Positions 1-6,629 of a stretch of DNA of 15,808 nucleotides are shown here, in pieces. How positions within the stretch are numbered: position 1 is the first letter of the stretch; each line of letters opens with the position of its first letter. This DNA comes from UMGS1387 sp045646465. GTDB lineage: Bacteria; Bacillota; Clostridia; Oscillospirales; CAG-382. A model generated the notes under the pieces. The model searched no databases. It saw only the letters and a list, made by a program, of their open reading frames with translations, and was not told where the DNA came from. Location of the stretch: assembly GCA_045646465.1 (NCBI GenBank), contig JAZRKT010000087.1:1-15808 (forward strand). The letters are read 5' to 3'. Position numbers and translations under genes: made by a program.

Positions 1-1
1 A

Positions 2-1141
2 AGAGAGATTACGCAGCAATTCACTTATAAGGACGGCGAAATACTCGTCGGTGATAAGGCTACAGCAGCATCCACATTTAATAAAATCGGTGTTTTCCGC
101 GTTGATAATAATTCAGTAAATTTTGCAATTGACTACATCAAAGTATACTATAAAAAAATAGTTGAAGAAGTATCTAAAGCAACAGTATCCTTTGACGGAG
201 CAGGTAAAACAAACGAAACGTTAGATGCTGTAGAGGTTGTTGTAGGCGAATCTCTCGACCTTACACAGTATTCCTTTGCAGACCTTGAACACTTCACATT
301 TGACGGCTGGAAGGATGCGCAAGGAAATAAGCTTGGTGACTCAGTTGTAGTGGGAGAAGATATGACTCTTACTGCTGTATGGAAAGTCAAGGCTGATGAA
401 GAAAAGGGTATACTCGTTTACGATGTTCACTTTGATGGTACCGCAAATCCCGGTCTTGGTGTTTCTTCAGTTAGCCAATACGGTGATATAATATATCTCC
501 CGGAAGGCTTCCCCGACAGTGCGATATTTACTAAAGATGGAGCGCTGTATGGTGGCCAATATGAATTCAAAGACGGCAAATTTGTTATTAATGGTGCTTC
601 GGGTAGTTATCGTTCATTTGTAAATGCATCCGCATCATTACCCGAGGGTGTATATACTGTTGTGTACAGTGTTAAAAACACCAGTGGTGCAGCTGATTTA
701 AATATTACTGCGTGCGCGAATGGTGATGCGGCTTACGGACATATTACCAAAGTAGTTCCTGCAGGCATGTCAGATGTTATTTCACAGCAATTTATTCATA
801 AGGATGGCAAAATACTTAATTACGGCGGTGGAGAAAAAACAGCTTCCACGTTTAATAATCTCGGTATTTATGTTACAACTCCTAGTGTACCTTGCGAAAT
901 TGACTACATCAAGATTTACTATAAAGAAATATCTTATGCAACAGTATCCTTTGACGGAGCAGGTAAAACAGACGAAACTTTACCTGATTTACAGGCTGCT
1001 GTAGGCGAATTTCTTGACCTTAGAGATTATTCCTTTGAAGATGTTGCTGATTACGAGTTTGCAGGCTGGAAAGATGCGAACGGAACAAGACTCAATTACG
1101 TTGTAGTAAAAGAGGATATGGAGTTTACTGCTGTATGGACA
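2..1141 (+). repeat. Tandem in-gene module repeat, period about 756-771 bp
   Basis: Bases 2-385 (a copy cut by the left edge) are homologous to about 773-1141. The start of the Flg_new-type module is identical over 33 bases (179-211 versus 938-970, offset 759). The jelly-roll ends (131 versus 902) are offset by 771, and the TACTGCTGTATGGA ends (370 versus 1126) by 756. All offsets are multiples of three, so in-frame codon indels separate the copies. The unit is one jelly-roll-like module plus one Flg_new-type module, about 253 residues. More copies probably lie upstream of the window. Confidence 0.8.
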
Positions 1142-1648
1142 TACACAGGTATAGCACCTCTTTCATATTCAGAAAACTCAATCAGAGTTAACGATCCTTC
1201 GGGTATACGCTTTATGTCTGCGGTAAGAAATGATGTTAAGAAAGATGAAATGACAACAGAGTACGGCTATGTTGTAACTCGTGAAAGCCTGATTCCTGAT
1301 GATAAAACAGCCTACGACCTTGAGCTTGGCGGTCCCATAAATTGCGTATCAGGTGTGAGCTACGGTATGGATGAGGGTGAAGCAGTTGACCGCATTTTTG
1401 CAACTGATAGTACATTTACCTACTTTACTGCTGTTATTTACAATATTCCTGAAAGCGACGCTAATTACAGAGAAAAGCTGGTTGTAAGACCTTATGTGGT
1501 TTATAACGGCGAATACAGATACGGCGAGCCTATGTCAAGAAGCGTTCTTGAAGTTGCACAGGCTTTGAGAGATAATGGTTACGCAGGTCTCGACGAGGAT
1601 GCCAGAACCTATATAGAAAATATCCTCAGTATCTGCGGAGAAAACTAA
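2..1648 (+). CDS. Repeat-containing secreted/surface protein, C-terminal part (5' truncated by window edge)
   Basis: The frame is open from base 2 to a TAA at 1646-1648 (548 residues), so the start and any signal peptide lie outside the window. In order it shows the end of a jelly-roll-like module (to about residue 54, closing IDYIKVYYKK), a Flg_new/InlB-B-type repeat (about 60-125, with F-DGWKDAQG and TLTAVWK), a complete second jelly-roll-like module (about 130-308, closing IDYIKIYYKE), a second Flg_new-type repeat (313-381) and a C-terminal module (386-548; SIRVNDPSGIRF, EYGYVVTR). The last module resembles C-terminal domains of clostridial extracellular proteins, from memory. I see no LPXTG motif, dockerin, SLH domain or terminal TM segment, so anchoring must come from the missing part or the C-terminal module. 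The jelly-roll modules suggest glycan binding, but no substrate can be named. A stem-loop follows the stop. Confidence 0.8.
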   Translation, partial: REITQQFTYKDGEILVGDKATAASTFNKIGVFRVDNNSVNFAIDYIKVYYKKIVEEVSKATVSFDGAGKTNETLDAVEVVVGESLDLTQYSFADLEHFTFDGWKDAQGNKLGDSVVVGEDMTLTAVWKVKADEEKGILVYDVHFDGTANPGLGVSSVSQYGDIIYLPEGFPDSAIFTKDGALYGGQYEFKDGKFVINGASGSYRSFVNASASLPEGVYTVVYSVKNTSGAADLNITACANGDAAYGHITKVVPAGMSDVISQQFIHKDGKILNYGGGEKTASTFNNLGIYVTTPSVPCEIDYIKIYYKEISYATVSFDGAGKTDETLPDLQAAVGEFLDLRDYSFEDVADYEFAGWKDANGTRLNYVVVKEDMEFTAVWTYTGIAPLSYSENSIRVNDPSGIRFMSAVRNDVKKDEMTTEYGYVVTRESLIPDDKTAYDLELGGPINCVSGVSYGMDEGEAVDRIFATDSTFTYFTAVIYNIPESDANYREKLVVRPYVVYNGEYRYGEPMSRSVLEVAQALRDNGYAGLDEDARTYIENILSICGEN

Positions 1649-1683
1649 TAAGCTTTGTTGTTTAGACTGATATAAATTAAATC

Positions 1684-1720
1684 AAACAGCCGACATTGTT
1701 AATTCAATGTCGACTGTTTT
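1684..1720 (+). terminator. Rho-independent terminator of the surface-protein gene
   Basis: A 15-bp stem with one mismatch (AAACAGCCGACATTG at 1684-1698, CAATGTCGACTGTTT at 1705-1719) encloses the loop TTAATT and runs into a short T run. It lies 35 bp after the surface-protein stop. The rest of 1721-1800 shows only a weak 6-7 bp hairpin before a T-rich run (about 1751-1785). Confidence 0.65.
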
Positions 1721-1800
1721 GACAATCCGTGACGTCAAAGCTGATTACTGAAAACGATGCAGAAATATGTCGTTTTTTATTTTTATTTTCTCCAAAGCAC

Positions 1801-1829
1801 TTGTATTTTTCGCCTCCTTATGATATACT
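1801..1829 (+). promoter_or_regulatory. Sigma-A promoter for the mini-ORF/XRE/membrane-protein operon
   Basis: TTGTAT (1801-1806) and TATACT (1824-1829) are separated by 17 bp. Expected transcription start is about 1835-1838, at or next to the ATG at 1838. It is the only good promoter seen between the upstream terminator and the XRE gene. Confidence 0.5.
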
Positions 1830-1837
1830 AACAAAAA

Positions 1838-1960
1838 ATGAATTATGATTGTGATTATCTTTTTGACAGAATTTATTTCAACGGAGAATTGGTTTCAGAG
1901 TATACTTTAAAAGCTTTAAAAATAGGTGACGGCGGAGAGATTGTCTTTATATTACGTTAA
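1838..1960 (+). CDS. Putative 40-residue microprotein with ubiquitin-half-like sequence
   Basis: ATG at 1838 opens a 40-codon frame ending in TAA at 1958-1960, 14 bp before the XRE start. The product begins MNYDCDYLFD and ends GDGGEIVFILR; it is acidic with an ordered hydrophobic pattern. There is an in-frame stop at 1829-1831, so no longer N-terminus is possible. No ribosome binding site precedes the ATG, and the predicted transcription start falls almost on it, so it would be read as a leaderless mRNA if translated. Its last 30 residues line up with the C-terminal half of a ubiquitin-like beta-grasp fold (R-I-Y-F-N-G then TL then I-x-D-G then I-L-R). It could instead be untranslated leader of the XRE gene; function is unknown. 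Confidence 0.4.
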   Translation: MNYDCDYLFDRIYFNGELVSEYTLKALKIGDGGEIVFILR

Positions 1961-1974
1961 CGGAGTGAAAGAAT

Positions 1975-2358
1975 ATGGATGATTTAACAGCTCTTATCAA
2001 ATCAGAAATTAAGAGACAGCACAAAAGCGTGCGTCAGTTTGCATCTAAAATTGATATACCTCAGTCAACAATTATATGTGCTCTGAGAAAAGGCGTGTCG
2101 GGTACTGCTTTTGATACGGTTATCAAAATTTGTTCAGCTCTTAACATAAGACTGTCCGTTAACAACGGTGTGTTTATGGATAAGGAAAAGAGCGAGCTGC
2201 TTTCGGCTTTTTCGGAGCTTGATGAAATAGGCAAGCATACGGTAAAAACCGTTTGCAATGTTGAAACCCTCAGATGCAGAAACATCCCGCTTATGACAAT
2301 TGTAAATGCGGCGCTTGAAAAGAAGCAAACATCTCAAAATATACAAAAGGCTGATTAA
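1975..2358 (+). CDS. XRE-family helix-turn-helix transcriptional regulator
   Basis: The 127-residue protein has an N-terminal Cro/C1-type HTH (about residues 3-60): SVRQFASKIDIPQSTI forms the first helices and turn, followed by a recognition-helix region and KICSALNIRLS. After a short linker, residues about 65-97 (KSELLSAFSELDEIGKHTVK) match the small C-terminal segment common in clostridial XRE regulators that sit beside ImmA/IrrE-type genes. The start is supported by GGAG at 1962-1965, nine bases upstream. The next gene begins 2 bp after the stop, so the two are almost certainly co-translated. By analogy with ImmR/ImmA pairs it probably represses its own operon or nearby genes; no operator palindrome was identified. 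It is full length for a short XRE protein. Confidence 0.85.
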   Translation: MDDLTALIKSEIKRQHKSVRQFASKIDIPQSTIICALRKGVSGTAFDTVIKICSALNIRLSVNNGVFMDKEKSELLSAFSELDEIGKHTVKTVCNVETLRCRNIPLMTIVNAALEKKQTSQNIQKAD

Positions 2359-2360
2359 GT

Positions 2361-3272
2361 ATGAATTACAAACTGTATGAAAAGTCACCTTCCGCAGCTT
2401 TGGAACTGCTTGGCATCACAAGCTACACAAGTGATGCTTTTAAAGAATCACTTGAAGCTATAGGGTACACCGTTCAGCAACAGGATAGCTTGTGTGATGA
2501 CGAATTTTGCTACTATCTTGTTAATGACGGTGAAGAAAAGCTTGTTTTTGTCAGCGGAGAAACCGAAGATGCGAGATGCTTTTATTACAGTATACTTCTT
2601 GGGCTTATGTATCTGTCGGACAGTAGAGATGCAGATGAGTCGCAGATGATTAACGCCTATATGTTTGCTGCGGAAATAAAAAAGCTGTTGCAAGTAAAAG
2701 AAGCAAGTAAAACATCAATTGTTAAGCTGAGAAGTATTTATATGCGCATATTCGCTGTATTCGTGACATTAAGCACAGTCACATTGTTGTTTCTTTTAAA
2801 AACCGTTAATAAAGTCAACATAAATCCGCTTGATTCATTGACGGCGGTCATCTCTTCAGAGCTTGTTGATTTAACAGTTTCTGATGCTTTTGCCGAAAGC
2901 GAAGCAAATAGCTTTGTTATGCCTGATATGCCAACAGAGCCATCAGAGCCAACTGAGCCAACTGAACTAACAGAGCTATCAGAGCCAACAGAACTATCAG
3001 AGAAGCAAACAGTTTATTCTTCAGTATCAAAGGCAGTTTCAAACATCGTTGATAATGAAGCAATTTCTTTTCAAAGTGCACCTGCACAATCGGAATCTCT
3101 TGATAAGTTTACAGTTGGTTTTATAGGCGGCGAATACTATGCTACTTCAAGCGGTAAAAAGTATCATATTTCTTCCTGTCAGTACATAAAAGACCTTTCC
3201 AAATGCATAAAGCTGAGCAACAGCGATATATCCTCAGGCAAGTACGAGCCATGCAAAAAGTGTATAAAATAA
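2361..3272 (+). CDS. One-pass membrane protein: degenerate ImmA/IrrE-like cytoplasmic domain, PTE-rich stalk and outer Cys/His domain
   Basis: The 303-residue protein is not a recognised named gene. Residues about 1-110 follow the ImmA/IrrE pattern: LVFVSGETEDARCF, then YYSILLGLMYL where active enzymes have xxAHELGHxLL, then AYMFAAEI where they have ANxFAAEL. Both His, the Glu and the third ligand position are replaced, so it should be catalytically dead. A basic stretch (KLRSIYMR) precedes one TM helix (about 127-147), placing the N-domain in the cytoplasm. A P-T/S-E stalk (191-214) leads to a C-terminal domain with YHISSC (H269, C273) and PCKKC (C298, C301), a likely zinc site of the small Ada-like type seen in clostridial surface proteins and nucleases. 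It sits 2 bp after the XRE gene. Inference: a transmembrane partner of that regulator. Confidence 0.75.
   Translation: MNYKLYEKSPSAALELLGITSYTSDAFKESLEAIGYTVQQQDSLCDDEFCYYLVNDGEEKLVFVSGETEDARCFYYSILLGLMYLSDSRDADESQMINAYMFAAEIKKLLQVKEASKTSIVKLRSIYMRIFAVFVTLSTVTLLFLLKTVNKVNINPLDSLTAVISSELVDLTVSDAFAESEANSFVMPDMPTEPSEPTEPTELTELSEPTELSEKQTVYSSVSKAVSNIVDNEAISFQSAPAQSESLDKFTVGFIGGEYYATSSGKKYHISSCQYIKDLSKCIKLSNSDISSGKYEPCKKCIK
2931..3002 (+). repeat. 9-bp coding repeat array (PTE/PSE/LTE/LSE, eight units)
   Basis: Eight near-identical 9-base units of the type CCAACAGAG/CTATCAGAG encode the triplets PTE, PSE, PTE, PTE, LTE, LSE, PTE and LSE. They form the acidic, probably extended stalk between the membrane helix and the outer Cys/His domain. 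Such short tandem units can change number by slippage, always in frame. Confidence 0.85.
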
Positions 3273-3275
3273 AAG

Positions 3276-3311
3276 TGCCATAACATAAAAGTTATGGCAT
3301 AAATTTTTTAT
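3276..3311. terminator. Bidirectional terminator between convergent genes
   Basis: A perfect 9-bp stem (TGCCATAAC 3276-3284, GTTATGGCA 3291-3299) has a 6-base loop. On + it is followed by TAAATTTTTT, and on - by CTTTTATTTT, so it can end both transcripts. Its right arm contains the stop codon (3292-3294) of the methyltransferase gene on the - strand. Confidence 0.85.
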
Positions 3312-4056
3312 AGGAAAGATAGCTTCCGAAAATTGCGGCACAGGATGCCGTGGGCAGAGAATAGCTGACATTGGGGTTGGCATAAGGAATATGTACAACT
3401 GTGTCTGCATTTTCAAAGAAGTCATTGGAAATACCTCGTTTTTCACCGCCGATAAAAAGTATAAAAGGGTCTTTGCAGTTAAAATCATTAAGCGGTACCG
3501 AGTTATGAGAAAGTCCTGCACATACAATTTTGACGCCGCTGTTTCTTATAATACTAAGAGCCTCTGTATCATTTGGAGCTGTGCACAGAACGCACATTTC
3601 ACTTGCACCTGCCGAAGCCTTTGCAACGGTTGATGCGGCACTCATCCAGTTTCGGCTTGGCATTATAAAGCCCTTACAGCCAAAAGCAAACAGGTTTCTA
3701 ATGGAATAGCCGAAGTTAAAAGGATCCTCCACGCCGTCAAGAAAAACCGCATATTCTCCGTTTTTTAGCTCTGAAATAAATTGTGTAAAATCACTGTACG
3801 TTCTTTCCGACGCCTCTGCGGCAAAGCCACCGTGTGTTGAGCCGTCGGTTATGCTGTCTATGAATTCTCGGTCACAAAGCCTGAAGTCAATTCCTTTCTG
3901 CTTAAGCATCGAAATAAACCTGACAGTTTTTCGGTCACGTTTTTCATACTTATTCTTATCCGCATATACTGTATAGACTGTTCGGATTCCCGATTCAATT
4001 GCAGCAGTAATTGAGATGATTCCCTCTAAAATTACTGAAGAATCAATTACCTTCAT
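3292..4056 (-). CDS. SpoU/TrmH-family (SPOUT) RNA 2'-O-methyltransferase, divergent
   Basis: The 254-residue product fits an SAM-dependent rRNA/tRNA ribose methyltransferase. The N-terminal part has an L30e-like substrate-binding pattern (VILEGIISITAAIES and HGGFAAEASERTY). The SPOUT domain begins near residue 105 with motif 1 DPFNFGYSIRNLFAFG, keeping the conserved Asn and Arg. Motif 2 reads FIGGEKRGIS, with Gly where Asn/Ser is usual. Motif 3 reads IPYANPNVSYSLPTASCAAI, where the usual SLNV is SLPT. These changes leave the activity and target uncertain. The ATG at 4056 is chosen because GGAG lies 7 bases upstream; an earlier ATG at 4086 has no ribosome binding site. It overlaps the upstream MORN gene by 14 bp and is the last gene of the five-gene operon. 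Confidence 0.8.
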   Translation of the reverse strand: MKVIDSSVILEGIISITAAIESGIRTVYTVYADKNKYEKRDRKTVRFISMLKQKGIDFRLCDREFIDSITDGSTHGGFAAEASERTYSDFTQFISELKNGEYAVFLDGVEDPFNFGYSIRNLFAFGCKGFIMPSRNWMSAASTVAKASAGASEMCVLCTAPNDTEALSIIRNSGVKIVCAGLSHNSVPLNDFNCKDPFILFIGGEKRGISNDFFENADTVVHIPYANPNVSYSLPTASCAAIFGSYLSYKKFMP

Positions 4057-4906
4057 TTTCACTCTCCGCCTGTTGACCTTCATCAAAATGACCGTCTACA
4101 AACACACCTGTGTATTCTTCGCCGTCAGCAAAGGTGTATGTGCCCGTACCGTGGAACTTGCCGTCCTTGAAGGTTCCAACATAGGTTTCACCGCTTGACC
4201 AGGTATATTTGCCATTGCCGCTTCTTACATCGTTTACAAAATCGCCTTCATAAACATCACCGTTTGCAAAAACCTGCTTGCACTGACCTGTATAAACAGA
4301 GCCGTTGTACAGAGGGAGAGTGATTATGCCTGTGCCGTTTCTTAGGTCATCCTTGAATGTTCCGTAATAGTATGAGCCGTCGTCGGATACATAAGAACCG
4401 GTGCCGTTTTTCAGGCCTTTTGAAAATTCTCCGTAGTAGCTCGCACCGTTTGCAAGTGTATAGTAGCCTGTTCCGTCAGGAATTCCGCCTGTCACCTGAC
4501 CTTCGTATCTGTCACCTGACGCATAAGAAATAACCGCGTGGCCTGTTCTTTCGTTATCAATAAAGTCCCCTTGATATACATCACCGCTGATATAAGTTAT
4601 GGTGCCTTTTCCGTGACGGACAACACCGTCGAGGTCACCTGTGTAAACATCGCCTGTAGAATATTCAATTCGGGTTTCACCGCTGTCTTTGTCGGTAATA
4701 AGTTTTCCTTTGGTGCCGTCCGAGTAAGTGATGCTTCCGCTGTAAGGAACGTTGTCACGCACCTTGCCGAGGAATTTTACGTTATCCTCCTTGATGTAGC
4801 GAAAACCTGCCGAGTACAGTATAATTCCGGTTACTGCCAGAAGTATAAGTATTACAATAAGTACTATTAAAAGCGGATTTGTGCTTTTTGTGTTTGTCTT
4901 GCTCAT
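4043..4906 (-). CDS. Membrane-anchored MORN-repeat protein
   Basis: The 287-residue protein starts with a short polar segment and one TM helix (about residues 11-33, PLLIVLIVILILLAVTGIIL), leaving a large extracytoplasmic domain. About eight or nine MORN units run from about residue 85 to 275, with the hallmark alternation YxGxFxxGxxxGxGxxxxxxG: DVYTGDLDGVVRHGKG, DVYQGDFIDNERTGHA, ASYYGEFSKGLKNGTG, ETYVGTFKDGKFHGTG. A less regular unit lies in the middle (GSVYTGQCKQVFANGDVYEG). MORN arrays form extended beta sheets that bind proteins or lipids; the role of bacterial ones is mostly unknown. The start has AAAGGAGA upstream. It lies 22 bp downstream of the two-TM protein gene and overlaps the methyltransferase gene, so it belongs to the parB operon. 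The acidic tail (ESENEGN) ends the protein. Confidence 0.85.
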   Translation of the reverse strand: MSKTNTKSTNPLLIVLIVILILLAVTGIILYSAGFRYIKEDNVKFLGKVRDNVPYSGSITYSDGTKGKLITDKDSGETRIEYSTGDVYTGDLDGVVRHGKGTITYISGDVYQGDFIDNERTGHAVISYASGDRYEGQVTGGIPDGTGYYTLANGASYYGEFSKGLKNGTGSYVSDDGSYYYGTFKDDLRNGTGIITLPLYNGSVYTGQCKQVFANGDVYEGDFVNDVRSGNGKYTWSSGETYVGTFKDGKFHGTGTYTFADGEEYTGVFVDGHFDEGQQAESENEGN

Positions 4907-4928
4907 TATTATTCTCCTTTAAGGTAAT

Positions 4929-5636
4929 TTACTGCGCTGTTGGAAGCATAGGAATTGACGGACGAGAAATATCAGTGCCGTCTTTTTCTATATTGTCTAA
5001 CTTATCGGATGGGGAAATGTCAGACATTTTATCTTTGCTGTTGGATTCAGGTAGGACTATGGTGTCATTCAGTTTTTCGTTTTGTAAAGATTCTTCGTTA
5101 TTCTGCTGATTTTCCATTTCCTTGTTCTGTTCTTGGTTTTGCTGTTCTTCATTTCTTGAGCTTGCAAAAGAATCAAGAATATCAACTGCTTTTGTTGCAA
5201 TTACCGCCGTAATAATAACACAAGCCAGTATAGCAATAATCTGAAGCAGAGGAAGTCTTTTGAAAGAATACTTTTTGATCAGCTCATCACAATCAATACC
5301 GTCAGTAATACAGTATCTATATTCAGGCTTATTACCAAGAATGAGCAATTCCGCATCATCTTCTGTCTTTTTTTTGCAAACTTCAAAAACTGTTACAGCC
5401 CTCTTAAGACCGTTCTGGCTTTTTACAGCGCTTTTGACAACGGTTGATGCAAAGCCCGACAAATTTAGTTCCTGCAAAGTCAAGGCACTTTCTTCGCAGT
5501 CGGAATTCTTTTCTATGAGAGCAGTTATAAATTTGCTCAGCGCATCTCTTTGAAGATTGGTGTATACAACTGAAAATGCTATGCCGATAACAGCTGCCCA
5601 TATTATAAAATATACAGTTTCAGAATTAAATAACAT
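4929..5636 (-). CDS. Two-TM membrane protein with Q/N-rich tail, unknown function
   Basis: I do not recognise this 235-residue protein. It has an N-terminal TM helix (about 9-27), a loop domain of about 100 residues (30-128) ending in the basic stretch KKYSFKR, a second TM helix (129-149) and a low-complexity tail. The tail is Gln/Asn/Glu-rich at 162-189 (NEEQQNQEQNKEMENQQNN), then Ser/Asp-rich to the end. By the positive-inside rule the loop is cytoplasmic and both ends lie outside. The loop has a Leu/Lys pattern (KSQNGLKRAVTVFEV) but no known motif. An AGAGG ribosome binding site precedes the start, which lies 10 bp after the parB stop. The conserved position between parB and the MORN gene suggests an envelope-associated partner of one of them; this is inference only. 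Confidence 0.7.
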   Translation of the reverse strand: MLFNSETVYFIIWAAVIGIAFSVVYTNLQRDALSKFITALIEKNSDCEESALTLQELNLSGFASTVVKSAVKSQNGLKRAVTVFEVCKKKTEDDAELLILGNKPEYRYCITDGIDCDELIKKYSFKRLPLLQIIAILACVIITAVIATKAVDILDSFASSRNEEQQNQEQNKEMENQQNNEESLQNEKLNDTIVLPESNSKDKMSDISPSDKLDNIEKDGTDISRPSIPMLPTAQ

Positions 5637-5646
5637 TTGTAACCTC

Positions 5647-6603
5647 TTAATTGTCGCTTAAAATATCATTACCGCAAAGAAGCTTAACAAGTGCTTCAAA
5701 ATCTTCTTCATTGTAATACTCTATTTCAAGCTTGCCGCTTCCGGGTTTTTTCCTATTCTGATTTATGGAAATTTTTCTGCCGACACCAGATGAAAGTTTT
5801 TCTTCAAGCTTTGAAATATAAACCTTCATATCGCGTGCATTTTTGATAGTATTATCGTCGGGAAGCTCCTTTGCCTTCTTTTCTTTGGCAACAAGAAAAT
5901 CCCTAACAAGTTTTTCAGTTTCTCTTACGGACAGGTTCTTTGAAACAACCGTCTGGAGCTGTGTAAGAATGTCATCCTCATTTCCAAGGCCGAGAAGTGC
6001 TCTTGCATGACCCTGAGAAATGTCACCGCTTGCAAGGCTGTCAAGTGCTTCATCAGGCAATGAGAGCAGTCTGAGTGAGTTGGTAAGAGCAGGTCTGGAA
6101 ATACCTACAATGGAAGCTGCATCCTCCTGTGTAAGGCCGAATTCCTCTATAAGACGTTTAAGACCTTCTGCAAGTTCAACGGGATTCAAATCCTCTCTCT
6201 GAAGGTTTTCAACAAGCATTACCGCTGCAACCTCAGTATCAGAAAGTTCCTTGACAACAACAGGAACCTCAGAAAGTCCCGCCATCTTGGCAGCACGCCA
6301 TCTGCGCTCACCCGAAATAATTGTATACTTATCTACTGTAAGCTTGGCAGCTCCTTCAGAATCTGAAGCGGGAGCTTTTCTTACAACAAGAGGCTGGAGT
6401 ACACCGTGCTTTTCAATACTGTCTGAAAGGTTTTTTAGAGCTTCTTCATTGAAACGCTTTCTAGGCTGATGTTTGTCAGGCTCGATATCCGAAATTCTGA
6501 CAGAAGAAACTGCGCCGCCATTCTGTGTATCCTGTGCAAAGCCGTAGTCAGAGTCGGCAAACAGAGCATCAAGACCTTTTCCAAGTCCTTTATTTTTAGC
6601 CAT
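5647..6603 (-). CDS. parB: ParB/Spo0J-family chromosome partitioning protein
   Basis: The 318-residue length is usual for the family. Order: a short N-terminal KGLGKGLDALF segment (the ParA-contacting peptide in Spo0J), the ParB CTPase/N-terminal domain (about 34-140) with HQPRKRF, GERRWRA (98-104) and ENLQREDLNP (132-141), an HTH (about 156-180; LTQEDAASIVGISRPALTN) and a C-terminal dimerisation region. ParB binds parS sites near the origin, slides as a CTP-gated clamp and recruits SMC; in spore formers it also acts in sporulation. GAGGA lies six bases before the ATG. Unusually, no parA lies beside it: the upstream gene is an MBOAT acyltransferase (26-bp gap), and downstream are a membrane protein and a MORN protein. 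No convincing parS was found in the window. A Noc-type paralogue is possible, but the N-terminal peptide favours Spo0J. Confidence 0.93.
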   Translation of the reverse strand: MAKNKGLGKGLDALFADSDYGFAQDTQNGGAVSSVRISDIEPDKHQPRKRFNEEALKNLSDSIEKHGVLQPLVVRKAPASDSEGAAKLTVDKYTIISGERRWRAAKMAGLSEVPVVVKELSDTEVAAVMLVENLQREDLNPVELAEGLKRLIEEFGLTQEDAASIVGISRPALTNSLRLLSLPDEALDSLASGDISQGHARALLGLGNEDDILTQLQTVVSKNLSVRETEKLVRDFLVAKEKKAKELPDDNTIKNARDMKVYISKLEEKLSSGVGRKISINQNRKKPGSGKLEIEYYNEEDFEALVKLLCGNDILSDN

Positions 6604-6629
6604 AATAAATCCTCACTTATATGTATATT

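Noticed and set aside
1751..1785. Hairpin AAAACGA...TCGTTTT before a T-rich run as a second terminator
   Set aside because: Only a 6-7 bp AT-rich stem with a 12-base loop; too weak to call.
4057..4086. Upstream ATG for the methyltransferase gene
   Set aside because: It has no ribosome binding site and lies inside the MORN gene; the ATG at 4056 has GGAG at good spacing.
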